Source of the DNA: Psychrobacter sp. GP33
GTDB lineage: Bacteria > Pseudomonadota > Gammaproteobacteria > Pseudomonadales > Moraxellaceae
NCBI RefSeq assembly: GCF_014119005.1
Contig: NZ_JACGYX010000007.1
Coordinates: 42,083 to 106,082 of the forward strand
Direction: 5' to 3'
DNA: 64,000 nt
A program made the translations under genes and the position numbers. Shown piece by piece: positions 9,487-18,569 of this stretch. The stretch's first letter is position 1; every line of letters starts with the position of its first letter. A model generated the notes under the pieces. It was given only the letters and a program-made list of their open reading frames with translations, made no database searches and was not told where the DNA came from.

Positions 9487-9977
9487 TATTGTTAGCCTTT
9501 AAAATCCCGTAGAATTAGGTTTGTGGAAGTTAATAGAGTGATTGTATTTTAGTTTGCTTAATTCTATGCTTAAAAACCCCCGTTAAATTGCTGACAGTCT
9601 TTGAGTGCGCGACAGCGACGTCTGCTATCCTGACATATATAGACTATTTCATCAAATATATAGGTATCGTCGATTGAATGTAAAAACGATAAGGTACTAA
9701 TATTATGAATTTTTCGCAGCCTTTGTCATGCATTCTGCATCAAGAAAAATCTATACCATTAGTAAGTTAATATACATGACTCTTTTTTATTTAGACCTAA
9801 CTATATCTCTAGTTTTATTATTTTCAGTTGATAGCTATCTAGATAATATTCCAGTGTAAACGTAGTAATCGCATAGAGGCCACTGCTGGTAAAGCTATAT
9901 AAGAGCTAATATAAGGAAATAGGAGCTGTTCCATATACTGTCGCACTTTTTGACGCTTTTTTGCGTGACTTTCGGCT
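9487..9977. other. non-coding stretch
   Basis: About 490 bases of AT-rich sequence with stops in all frames. I see no RNA gene, IS end or strong hairpin. Part of it is the 3' flank of the interrupted gene to the right. Confidence 0.4.
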
Positions 9978-10275
9978 TCATATTGACTGCGTATTGTTAA
10001 AATATAAAAACTGATCCATCTTTTTTCTGTCTGAAGCATAAAGAATATATACCATCTTGGAAAAGACGTTTTTTTGTATGCTGTTATCGATTTTCTCATA
10101 TAGCATAGGGTCTTTAAGCAGCTCTTTTATGCTTTTTTCAAAATCATCTATGTAATAATCTACTGACATTTTAAAAAGCGTCGCACGTTTAGCCATCAAA
10201 AATTCGCTAATATATAATGCTTGAACCCATATTTTGTATGTGCGTGGAGTTGCACTAATTGTGCGATACTTAACT
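9978..10275 (-). pseudogene. 3' part of an unknown gene split by the IS5-family insertion
   Basis: This frame gives about 97 residues starting at VKYRTISATPRTYK and ending DQFLYFNNTQSI. The open frame formally begins inside the IS end at 10295, but the host part starts at the insertion point. Removing the IS and one copy of the ACT duplication joins it in frame to the 5' part at 11185-11459. The family is unknown. The product is helical and charged. Confidence 0.6.
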
Positions 10276-11184
10276 AGACCTCTTGCAAAAGTCATAGACC
10301 AAGCTCGAAATTAACGACACTGGCGAATAGCTTCACCCTAAGATCATAGCGCTGTCGACGGTTGCGATATTTATGGGCGACGATTTTGAACAATTTAATT
10401 AAGCCTATCTTATGTTCAACCATGATGCGAAACTTAGCCAAATAGTGATTGGCTTGTTTGCAAAGGTCTAACAACTGACCGCCACGAGGCTTTTAAAGGG
10501 AATGAAGCTTTGTTTATGTAACTTTGCAATGCCCTGATAGCCACTATCTGCTAATAACTTAGCGTCATTGGGAAGCCAATCAGGACAAGTTTCCTTGTAA
10601 AGCTTAAAATCGTGGATAGACCCTTCACAAGTTTGAACGTCAAGTATCAAACCGGTTTGCCAATGAACGATAATCTGAGCTTTTAAGGTGTGCTGTTTTT
10701 TCTTACCGCTGTAGTAGTCTCTTTGGTTTTTTTTGGACGCTCAATTGGGGTTTCAGTCGCATCGACAATGACGACTGACCAATTAATATCGTCATCAACT
10801 CTACTAGGAAGCTTTTTAGGCAATTCAAAGCTACCCGAATCAATATATCTTCTACTTTACGAATGATACGGCTGGCAGAAGACTCATGAATACCAAAGTC
10901 CATACTGATGTGGTACAGCGTCCGGTATTCACGCCAATAAGTAAGAGCCAGTAATATCTGTTCCTCAAGACTAAGCGCGCTTGGTCGTCCTGATTTAGTC
11001 TTTTGTGCTTCATGCTGCTGCATAGCATCCAGCATTTCATGGAAGGTCGCTTTATGAATGCCCGTATAGCGTTTAAAGCCAGCATTATCTTGTGCGAGAA
11101 GCTTATGTATATTTGGCATGGTTCCTAGCCAGTTGTAAATGTATGAGTTATTGTAAAATACTCTGCTACTTTTGCAAGAGGTCT
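10276..11184 (-). mobile_element. IS5-family insertion sequence with broken transposase
   Basis: Terminal inverted repeats of at least 17 bp (10276-10292 and 11168-11184) bound a roughly 909-bp element flanked by a 3-bp ACT duplication (10273-10275 and 11185-11187). The transposase lies in at least three frames: N-terminal helix-turn-helix part near 10703-11119, a DSGYQG-containing middle at 10468-10650 and a VEHKIGLIKLF C-terminal part at 10292-10474. This is IS5-family organisation with a DDE_Tnp_4-like enzyme. The frame breaks mean it cannot move by itself unless frameshifting is used. Confidence 0.8.
10292..11119 (-). pseudogene. IS5-family transposase, frameshifted
   Basis: The first 138 residues hold the DNA-binding region (GRPSALSLEEQILLALTYWR, HESSASRIIRKVE). 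The frame is then lost, and two further open segments supply the catalytic-core pieces SIHDFKLYKE, ADSGYQGIAKLHK and RIMVEHKIGLIK. At least two frame changes, near 10660-10720 and 10470, separate them. One could be a programmed shift, but two or more suggest decay. Confidence 0.75.
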
Positions 11185-11459
11185 ACTAACTTATGACTTT
11201 TCTGAAATTGTTTAATTATATTTTTTGTAGATTGTGTGGCTGCTGTAACGGCTTTAGTATATGATTCGTGACGTTTTTTAGCTAATTGGCATTGTTCAGC
11301 ATTGATTCGCCAAGCTAAATTCCTATGATATGCTGGAGGTAATACAGTAATGATTTTGCCATAGCGTTCATCTTGGATAGCTACATAGCAAAACTTATCT
11401 TTAGGACTAAAAAATAATAAATGACGGCGATAAGAACCTGCATATTGACCAATATTCAC
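11185..11459 (-). pseudogene. 5' part of the unknown gene split by the IS5-family insertion
   Basis: A GTG start at 11457-11459 overlaps the stop codon of the 56-aa gene upstream. About 92 codons remain before the insertion: GSYRRHLLFFSPKDKFC, then VAIQDERYGKIITVLP, then a basic helix. With the 3' part a product of about 190 residues is restored. The beta-strand pattern around AIQDERYGKIITVLP recalls small toxin-like folds, but I cannot assign a family. Confidence 0.6.
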
Positions 11460-11626
11460 ACATGCCCCACCCCATTATCAAGCAAAATCATTAGCTCTAA
11501 AATATTCATAGATGTACGTTGAGCGATGCGTTTAGCAGCATGAGATGATGGGTAGGCAAAACGCTGTTGACGAATTTGGTATGAGTTTTCTATTGAGAAG
11601 GATTCTTCCAGTTCTTTTTGGTTCAT
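11456..11626 (-). CDS. small hypothetical protein (56 aa), coupled to the interrupted gene
   Basis: A 56-residue frame starting MNQKELEESFSIENSYQ and ending LLDNGVGHV. Its TGA stop overlaps the GTG start of the next gene (GTGA), a layout typical of translational coupling. A small acidic-start protein coupled to a larger partner resembles an antitoxin-toxin order, but no family was recognised and the partner is broken by an IS. Confidence 0.4.
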   Translation of the reverse strand: MNQKELEESFSIENSYQIRQQRFAYPSSHAAKRIAQRTSMNILELMILLDNGVGHV

Positions 11627-11794
11627 AAAATCATACGCCTAGTCATGTTTTAGCTATTATTGTGTAGCGTTGATAAGCCTACACTTCATCCTCTCTAATA
11701 TTATAATTTTAGTCAACAAATATAGATAAAATATTGACTTGGACTTAATAAAATAAATTAAAAAAAGATATCTATTAATTGTAGGTATTATAAA

Positions 11795-11992
11795 TCAAGC
11801 TAGATAAACAGTTTCTGTAGGAGTTGTACGGTCATAGTAAGGCATGACTTTTGGATCTAATTGTTTAGAGTTAGGATATAAATATCTACAGATTACAATA
11901 GAAGAGGTAAGGGCGAGGTCTGATCTTGTTCCAACAGATAGTTTATTAGAGTTAACAGCTATACCTGTTACAATATTATGTAACACCAACAT
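11795..11992 (-). CDS. small hypothetical frame (65 aa)
   Basis: A 65-aa frame beginning MLVLHNIVTGIAVNSNKL and ending TETVYLA, of unknown family. There is only weak ribosome-site support upstream. It may be a remnant. It is listed because it is the only sizeable frame between the interrupted gene and the RecQ-like gene. Confidence 0.2.
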   Translation of the reverse strand: MLVLHNIVTGIAVNSNKLSVGTRSDLALTSSIVICRYLYPNSKQLDPKVMPYYDRTTPTETVYLA

Positions 11993-12201
11993 TCAGTTTT
12001 ATCAGAAGAGTTAATGGTTAATGCAAAAAGCTGTTTTTGTAGATTAGATTTTTATTCACCAGAAATAAAGTAAGACTTAGAGCTTATTTTTTTTGTATTG
12101 AAAAATGCGGTAAGTTTATAAAAGTAAATCAGATTCGCCTAACTTGCCATGTTTTTTACTTAATAATCATTTTAAGTGATAAATAAAATTGGAATCAAGG
12201 T

Positions 12202-14292
12202 ATGAGCATTAAGCAACAAGCAGAAAGTTATTTGAAGCTAGCATTAGATGACCCTAGTGCTTTTTTCCATGATGGACAGTGGGAAAGTATATCAGAGCTA
12301 TTAGATGGAAATAGAGCTCTCGTTATTCAGCGTACGGGTTGGGGAAAAAGTATGGTTTACTTTCTCACAACGAAGCTATTGCGTGAGAAAGGTTCTGGCC
12401 CGACACTGCTGATCTCTCCTTTATTGTCACTGATGCGAAACCAACTTGAAGCTGCTGAAAGAATTGGTCTAACCGCTCGAACTATTAATGGCACAAATAC
12501 AGAATACTGGGAGCATATTGAAACTGAGCTAAAAAAAGATCAAGTTGATATTTTACTTATTTCACCAGAACGATTAGCAAATGATCGGTTTCGCCAAAAT
12601 GTTTTAGCCAGTCTAACCAATAATATTGGACTGTTTGTTATTGATGAGGCTCATTGTATTTCAGATTGGGGGCATGACTTTAGACCAGACTATCGTCGTA
12701 TTGTACGTGTACTTCAACTTATGCCTTCCAATGTTCCAGTTTTAGCAACGACAGCAACAGCTAATGATCGTGTAGTGGAGGATATAGAAACTCAGCTAGG
12801 TCATGACCTTGTCTTACTAAGAGGGTCATTGGTTCGTAAGAGTTTAAAACTTCAGAATATCGTCATACCTAGTCAAGCCGCTAGAATGGCTTGGTTAGCA
12901 GAAGTTATTCCGACGTTAAGTGGTAGTGGAATTGTTTATACCCTTACCCAGCGTGATGCTGACCGTGTTTCTGAATGGCTTCAAATTAATGATATTACAG
13001 CTGAGGCATATCACTCAGATGTAATAGATAGAGAAAGACTAGAGCAGAAACTCTTAGGGAATAAGATTAAGGTATTGGTGGCTACAGTAGCGTTAGGAAT
13101 GGGCTTCGATAAGCCTGATCTTGGATTCGTTATACATTTTCAACGTCCATCATCTGTTGTACATTACTATCAACAAGTTGGTAGGGCGGGGCGGGCTGTG
13201 GATGAGGCTTATGGTGTTCTGCTTTGTGGCGAAGAAGATGATATGATCGCTAATTTTTTTATAAACAATGCCTTCCCTCCTCAACAACATATTCTGGATA
13301 TTCTTGAAGCTTTAGATAAGTCCGATTCTGGATTAAGTGTTCCTGAACTACAGCGTGTTTTAAATTTAAAGAAAAGTCAAATCGAAAAAACAATAAAGTT
13401 TCTAACTATCGAATCACCATCACCTATTCAAAAAATGAAAAGTAAGTGGTTAGCGACTGCGGCTGCAGTGAATTACCAGATAGACCAGGCAAACATAGAT
13501 GGAATCAAGGATATACGAAAAGCTGAACAACAACAAATGCGTACATATATGCATAGCCCAGACTGCCTGATGGCATTTTTACAAAGTGCTTTAGACGATC
13601 CATTATCAACAAACTGTGGGCAGTGTAGAAATTGTGCACCAGAATTGCTATTGAAAGAAAGCTATAATGAAGATATAGCTAACCGAGCAGGTATATTTTT
13701 AAAGCAAAACTATCAACCTATCTTGCCAAGGAAAAAATGGCCAGCGTCTAATCTGTTCACTATATCCCCATTAGCTGGCTCTAATATCCATGCTAATCAA
13801 CTTGCTGAAGAGGGACGTGCATTAAGTTTGTGGCGTGATTCTGGCTGGGGACAGCTTGTTGCAAATGGAAAGTATCAGACTCATAGGTTTGAAGATGAGC
13901 TGGTGATAGCCTGTGTAGAGATGCTTAAAAAATGGGCTCCAAACCCAGCTCCCAAATGGATAACCTGTATTCCATCATTCAATCAACCTACGCTTTTAGC
14001 AGACTTCTCATCTAGATTAGCAGATGCTCTTGATTTACCATTTGTACCATGTATAGAAAAGTCATCTTCTAATATTCAGCAAAAACAGATGCAAAATAGC
14101 TATCAGCAAGCTAAGAATCTTGATGGTGCTTTTACTATTAATGACGCGTGTTTAACTGGAGAATGTTTGTTAATTGACGATATGGTTGATTCTAGATGGA
14201 CTTTTACTGTGGCTTCAGCTTTACTTAGACAAGCAGGTTGTACTGCTGTATATCCAATGGCATTAGCCTTAAATTCTCCAAGAGCAGACTAG
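12202..14292 (+). CDS. rqlH: RecQ-like helicase with C-terminal PRTase domain (RqlH/PsyrT type)
   Basis: A 696-aa protein with a RecQ-family SF2 core: Walker A QRTGWGKSM near 44-52, DEAHCISDWGHDFRPDYRRI near 150-170, ATTATA, and motif VI YYQQVGRAGR near 330. A Cys cluster (CLMAF...NCGQCRNC, near 455-475) suits the RecQ zinc subdomain. The C-terminal 120 residues look like a PRTase: ITCIPSFNQ, then LLIDDMVDSRWT near 656-667 in place of the PRPP loop. RecQ-PRTase followed two bases later by a DprA-like gene is the architecture of RqlHI of E. coli and PsyrTA, where the helicase is toxic and the DprA-like partner restrains it. Phage-defence use is known for PsyrTA-type pairs. Confidence 0.85.
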   Translation: MSIKQQAESYLKLALDDPSAFFHDGQWESISELLDGNRALVIQRTGWGKSMVYFLTTKLLREKGSGPTLLISPLLSLMRNQLEAAERIGLTARTINGTNTEYWEHIETELKKDQVDILLISPERLANDRFRQNVLASLTNNIGLFVIDEAHCISDWGHDFRPDYRRIVRVLQLMPSNVPVLATTATANDRVVEDIETQLGHDLVLLRGSLVRKSLKLQNIVIPSQAARMAWLAEVIPTLSGSGIVYTLTQRDADRVSEWLQINDITAEAYHSDVIDRERLEQKLLGNKIKVLVATVALGMGFDKPDLGFVIHFQRPSSVVHYYQQVGRAGRAVDEAYGVLLCGEEDDMIANFFINNAFPPQQHILDILEALDKSDSGLSVPELQRVLNLKKSQIEKTIKFLTIESPSPIQKMKSKWLATAAAVNYQIDQANIDGIKDIRKAEQQQMRTYMHSPDCLMAFLQSALDDPLSTNCGQCRNCAPELLLKESYNEDIANRAGIFLKQNYQPILPRKKWPASNLFTISPLAGSNIHANQLAEEGRALSLWRDSGWGQLVANGKYQTHRFEDELVIACVEMLKKWAPNPAPKWITCIPSFNQPTLLADFSSRLADALDLPFVPCIEKSSSNIQQKQMQNSYQQAKNLDGAFTINDACLTGECLLIDDMVDSRWTFTVASALLRQAGCTAVYPMALALNSPRAD

Positions 14293-14294
14293 TA

Positions 14295-15572
14295 ATGAGT
14301 AATAGTTTAACAGAAGATACAAAAGCGACTATTCTATTATTTGGAGTATTCGGTAAAGCACGTTCAGAAAAGCCATTATCTTTGAGGGAGTATACTTCTC
14401 TGGTTCGTTGGCTGGTGAAAGTCGACCTACGACCTAAAGATTTATTATATAAAGACAATGTTAGTGAAGCTTCTATAGGTGCAAATATTGATCACCAGCG
14501 TTTAGTTTCATTATTAGGAAGAGGTGTACAGCTTGGGTTTGCTGTCGAAGAATGGCAACAAGCTGGAATTTGGATTATTAGTAGAAGTGATTCAGATTAT
14601 CCTACGCGTTACAAAAAACATCTCAAAGATAAGTCGCCTCCACTGCTATTTGGTATAGGAAATCGATCCCTATTAAATGAAGGTGGACTTAGTATTGTGG
14701 GCTCTCGAAACGTAGATAAAGTAGGTGAGTCATTTACGAGGCATGTTGCGCAGATATGTGCTGACAATCGATTACCAGTTATATCAGGAGGAGCTCGAGG
14801 GGTAGATCAAACTTCTATGGATGCGGTGCTTGAGGCTGGTGGTAAGTCTGTGGGCGTTCTTGCAGATAGTCTACTGAAAAAAAGTTTAGAACGTAGTACT
14901 CGGCATGCAATTTCTGACGAACGGCTTTTGCTGATTTCGCCTTATAACCCTAGTGCTGGTTTTAACGTGGGGAATGCTATGGGCAGGAATAAGTTGATTT
15001 ATGCCTTGTCTGATTATTGCCTTGTAGTGAGTGCTGATCATAAAAAGGGTGGGACTTGGGCTGGAGCTGAGGAAGAGCTTAAGCGAGAAAATGCATTACC
15101 TGTTTTTGTAAGAATAGGAGGCAATGTGCCACTTGGGAATACTAAGCTGATAGAAATGGGTGCAATAATTTGGCCATCCCATATTGAAAGCAGTAATTTT
15201 AAACAAAAGCTTCATGACTCAATAAGTGAGTGTGGAGAGAAACCTTTGCAGCAAAACCTAAGTCTTTTTGAGAGTAATGTTAGTGAAGGTATTACTAATG
15301 TAGAAATGTCTTTTTTAGCGAACGAATCTATAGAAGTTGAAACATTAGTTGCTGATAAGAAATTTGATAGACAGCATGAATCTGTTTCTATATATGAATT
15401 AGTTATGCCAGTAATCTTAAATGAGTTAGATAGCCCTTTGACATCGAGTCAGTTAGCAGAAGTTTTAGATATAAATACGACTCAACTCAATATATGGTTA
15501 AAGCAAGCCGTTGAAGATCAGAAAGTAGTAAAGCTATTTAAGCCAGTACGATATCAAAAAGCGAAACCATAG
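14295..15572 (+). CDS. rqlI: DprA/Smf-like protein, partner of the RecQ-like helicase (RqlI/PsyrA type)
   Basis: A 425-aa protein. A Rossmann-like DprA domain covers residues about 110-300: GLSIVGSRNVDKVGESF, ISGGARGVDQTSMDAVLEAGG, GVLADSLLKKS and SAGFNVGNAMGRNKLI. The C-terminal 80 residues form a winged-helix segment (SSQLAEVLDINTTQLNIWL). ATG 14295 is chosen because it lies two bases after the helicase stop; the longer frame from 14238 would overlap it. True DprA acts in natural transformation, but pairing with a RecQ-PRTase helicase marks this copy as the RqlI/PsyrA restraining partner. It probably binds nucleotide or ssDNA and controls the helicase. Confidence 0.8.
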   Translation: MSNSLTEDTKATILLFGVFGKARSEKPLSLREYTSLVRWLVKVDLRPKDLLYKDNVSEASIGANIDHQRLVSLLGRGVQLGFAVEEWQQAGIWIISRSDSDYPTRYKKHLKDKSPPLLFGIGNRSLLNEGGLSIVGSRNVDKVGESFTRHVAQICADNRLPVISGGARGVDQTSMDAVLEAGGKSVGVLADSLLKKSLERSTRHAISDERLLLISPYNPSAGFNVGNAMGRNKLIYALSDYCLVVSADHKKGGTWAGAEEELKRENALPVFVRIGGNVPLGNTKLIEMGAIIWPSHIESSNFKQKLHDSISECGEKPLQQNLSLFESNVSEGITNVEMSFLANESIEVETLVADKKFDRQHESVSIYELVMPVILNELDSPLTSSQLAEVLDINTTQLNIWLKQAVEDQKVVKLFKPVRYQKAKP

Positions 15573-15638
15573 ACATGAATACTTCATAAAAGTATGAACC
15601 GCCCCGGGATTGTCGGAGACTTAACATTCTGAGAGAAT

Positions 15639-15935
15639 ATGACAATGAAAAGACAAACCTACACTCCCGAAATTAAAGAACGCGCCGTTCGCATGCTGAT
15701 AGTAGCGTCGAGCGACTATCCCTCCACATGGTCAGCTATCCAAGCCATTGCACCTAAGATTGGCTGCACGCCTGAAACCCTGCGATCATGGCATAAGAAG
15801 CACATACAACAAACCATTCCTGCCTCAGTACAAGCTCAAAGCCAAGAGCAACGTATTAAAGAGCTTGAACGCGAAAACAGAGAGCTCAAGCAAGCCAACG
15901 AGATAATACGCAAGGCTGCTGCTTTTTTCGCCTAG
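15639..15935 (+). CDS. IS3-family transposase OrfA
   Basis: A 98-aa OrfA with an N-terminal helix-turn-helix (YTPEIKERAVRML, CTPETLRSWHKKH) and a C-terminal leucine-zipper region (ERENRELKQANEII). Near its end a T6 run followed by C (about 15924-15930) precedes the stop. Slipping back one base there gives a continuous frame into orfB, so programmed -1 frameshifting to an OrfAB fusion is likely in the intact element. Confidence 0.85.
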   Translation: MTMKRQTYTPEIKERAVRMLIVASSDYPSTWSAIQAIAPKIGCTPETLRSWHKKHIQQTIPASVQAQSQEQRIKELERENRELKQANEIIRKAAAFFA

Positions 15936-15961
15936 ACGGAGCTCGACCGTCCACTCAGATA

Positions 15962-16864
15962 ATGGTTCAGTCTATTGATGACTATAGAGGTAGTTATGGG
16001 GTCGAGCTGATTTGTAGAGTCCTCCGGATTGCCGCATCAACCTATCATCGTGAAAAATATTTAGCTAATAATCCTGAAAAGAGCTCACAGCGGCAGCAAC
16101 ATGACGACTTTTACATCGGTGAGATTAAACGTATTTGGCAGGTCAGTAAGTGCCGTTAAGGTGTTCGTAAAGTCTGGCAACAGATGAAAGCTGATGGGTT
16201 AAAGGCTTCTCGTTGCACCATAGAGTGTTTAATGAAGCAGTATGGTCTACAAGGCGTCTGGCGTGGCAAAAGCAAGATTACCACCAACAGCCGTGATGAT
16301 CAAAAACGCGCTGATGACCTAGTCGAACGCAACTTTAATGCCCATCGTCCTAATCAGCTTTGGGTGGCGGATTTCACCTATATCAAGACGACAAGCGGCT
16401 GGGTCTATACCTCCTTTATCATTGATGTGTTTGCTCGCGCTATTGTGGGCTGGAAAGTATCGAATCGGATGAATACCGATATGGTGATGGCTGCGCTAAA
16501 TCAGGCGATAGTAGATAGAAACCATCCCAAAGATGTCATTCATCACAGTGATCGAGGGGTTCAGTACTTATCCATTAGCTACACGGATAAGATGGCTGAC
16601 TGTGGTGTGATTGCGTCTGTTGGCACTACGGGTGACTCTTATGACAATGCACTGGCTGAAACGGTCAATGGGCTTTACAAGTCTGAGGTGATTCATTATT
16701 TAAAAGAGAGCTGGACTGGCGTTAAGTATATTGAATTAGCCACGCTTGAGTGGGTGGACTGGTTTAATAAAACCCGTTTGCACAGCACGATTGGATATGT
16801 GTCACCCTTTGAGTTTGAAAAGCGGTATTATGATAATTTAATCCTGTCAGGCATCGCTGCCTGA
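15962..16864 (+). pseudogene. IS3-family transposase OrfB with internal stop
   Basis: Integrase-core transposase. The DDE triad is visible as WVADFTYI, HHSDRGVQY and DSYDNALAETVNGLYK. The frame is broken by TAA at 16157-16159, where relatives carry an aromatic codon in the CRYG(V/Y)RK motif; a single-base TAT-to-TAA change explains it. The catalytic part after the stop (from 16184) is intact but would need a new start, so the copy is likely immobile. Confidence 0.85.
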
Positions 16865-16906
16865 CTCAAGTAAAATACTCTCCGATATAGTCGGGGCGGT
16901 TCAGTA

Positions 16907-17167
16907 TATTTCCAAAATTTTTTATAAATAATAAATATTTATATCGTATTTAATGTTTATAAGTTTAGCCATAGGTTAATTGATTGTGTGCTGATATATA
17001 CAGATTAAAAGCCAGAAATTACGCTACTGTAAAGATTGAAGGGTTTAATAGCCATCTATTTTGTGTTACTTAGTTACATCAATAATAAAATATATCAACA
17101 GCAAAATAATGTTGTTGTTGAGATTAGAAAGACATTAAAGTGCAAAGAAAATAGCGAGAGTTCTGGA
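16907..17167 (+). promoter_or_regulatory. upstream region of the MORC-Z1 cassette
   Basis: About 260 bases of AT-rich sequence between the IS3 end and the first cassette gene. The frame is open from a TTG at 17036, but the GHKL domain begins only after ATG 17168, so the promoter probably lies here. No clear operator was found. The IS3 right end could supply outward transcription. Confidence 0.3.
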
Positions 17168-18559
17168 ATGAAAGTTCAAATAGTAAATCCTAATATTGCA
17201 AACTTTGTAGCTTCTATACGTGATGTAGGCTATACATTTGAAATTGCTGTTGCTGACGTTATTGATAACAGTCTGAGCGCGGGTGCCATACATATAGAAA
17301 TTTATTCAGTACCTACAGATGACGGCTTAATACTGACTTTATATGATGATGGATACGGTATGGATGATGCTGAGCTTAAAGAAGCAATGCGATTAGCTAC
17401 CAAAAATCCAAACGAAGAACGCATTAAAAATGATTTGGGACGATTCGGGCTAGGGTTAAAAACAGCCTCATTCTCTCAGTGTAAAAAGCTAACTGTTGCT
17501 TCAAAAAAAAATGATTCTATTTCCGTAAGATGCTGGGACTTAGATTTTATTGCTAAACGCAATAGTTGGGATTTACAAGTTTTAGAAGTTAAAGATATTA
17601 AAGACATTCCTTTATTCAATAAATTATCAGAAAATGAGTCTGGCACGCTTGTTATTTGGGAAAATATAGATAGATATCAAGCTGAAGAAATCTCAACAAA
17701 GATAAATGACTTGTCAAACCACCTATCTTTGGTTTTTCACCGATTTTTAGAAGGTGAACTCAGAAACCAAAAAGTAAGAATTATCTTAAATAATCAAAAA
17801 ATAGAACCTCACAATCCTTTTAATATTAATCACCCAGCAACATTAAAGATGCCGTCAGATAAATTAAGTATATACGGTAAGGCCTATTTAGTTACACCAT
17901 TTATCCTTCCACATCATACTAAGGTTTCAAGTGAAGAATGGCAAAAATATGAGACTAAAGAAGGTTACATTAAGTCCCAAGGTTTTTATTTATATAGAGA
18001 GAAACGATTATTAACATATGGAACATGGTGGGGACTTCATAAAGCAAAAGATGCTCATAAACTTGCTAGAATAAAAATAGATATAACAAACGATCAGGAT
18101 CAATACTGGGGAATAGATGTAAAAAAATCTAGAGCAGACCCAGTACCTGCTATTAAAAGAGAGTTAAGACGCATTGTATCCAATGTAACAAAAACTTCAT
18201 TTAAACCGTTCAAGGAACGTGGAAGAAGAATTAATAAAAGAGGTGTCGAGCCTTTTTGGGAACTTTATATGGATGGAGAACAGGCTAGCTTTAGGACAAA
18301 TCAGACGCATCCGGTCATGAAGCAGCTACTTAATATTCTTAACGAAGAACAGTTGCAGTTATTTAATTTATTTTATAAGGGATTAGAAACCTATTTACCA
18401 CTTCAATCAATTCAAGCTCAAATGCAGTCTAAACCACATTTAATAAACCAGAATACATTAAATTCAGATGAAGTTAAAAATATTATTGAGTTGTTAAGAA
18501 AGAAAGGGTTTGATGAAGAGTGGATTGAACGTCTTGAACGTACTGAGCTTTTGAAATAA
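17168..18559 (+). CDS. MORC-type GHKL ATPase of a restriction-like cassette
   Basis: A 463-aa protein with a GHKL ATPase domain: N box VADVIDNSLSAGA near 28-40, DDGYGM near 60-65 and GRFGLGLKTASFSQ near 90-103. This is the MORC/MutL-like layout reported for bacterial restriction-modification-like operons, which also contain Z1, PD-(D/E)XK and AIPR genes, and those three follow here. The family is thought to use ATP-driven dimer closure to load or sense DNA. ATG 17168 is preferred over the TTG at 17036 because the extra 44 residues are hydrophobic or low-complexity and not part of the fold. The next gene starts about ten bases downstream. Confidence 0.85.
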   Translation: MKVQIVNPNIANFVASIRDVGYTFEIAVADVIDNSLSAGAIHIEIYSVPTDDGLILTLYDDGYGMDDAELKEAMRLATKNPNEERIKNDLGRFGLGLKTASFSQCKKLTVASKKNDSISVRCWDLDFIAKRNSWDLQVLEVKDIKDIPLFNKLSENESGTLVIWENIDRYQAEEISTKINDLSNHLSLVFHRFLEGELRNQKVRIILNNQKIEPHNPFNINHPATLKMPSDKLSIYGKAYLVTPFILPHHTKVSSEEWQKYETKEGYIKSQGFYLYREKRLLTYGTWWGLHKAKDAHKLARIKIDITNDQDQYWGIDVKKSRADPVPAIKRELRRIVSNVTKTSFKPFKERGRRINKRGVEPFWELYMDGEQASFRTNQTHPVMKQLLNILNEEQLQLFNLFYKGLETYLPLQSIQAQMQSKPHLINQNTLNSDEVKNIIELLRKKGFDEEWIERLERTELLK

Positions 18560-18569
18560 GGATAATAAA

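Larger units (their letters stand above)
15592..16906 (+). mobile_element. IS3-family insertion sequence (inactivated by a nonsense codon)
   Basis: A 1309-bp element (15595-16903) with terminal inverted repeats beginning TGAACCGCCCCG at the left and ending CGGGGCGGTTCA at the right. It is flanked by a 3-bp GTA duplication (15592-15594 and 16904-16906). It carries orfA and orfB in the usual -1 arrangement. It lies just after the DprA-like gene and does not interrupt it. Confidence 0.9.

Noticed and set aside
9839..10099. 86-aa minus-strand frame overlapping the interrupted gene
   Set aside because: Overlaps the in-frame 3' part that is restored by IS removal, so it is an alternative-frame shadow.
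14295..15572. Assignment as the competence protein DprA
   Set aside because: Coupling to the RecQ-PRTase helicase indicates the RqlI/PsyrA group, not the transformation gene.
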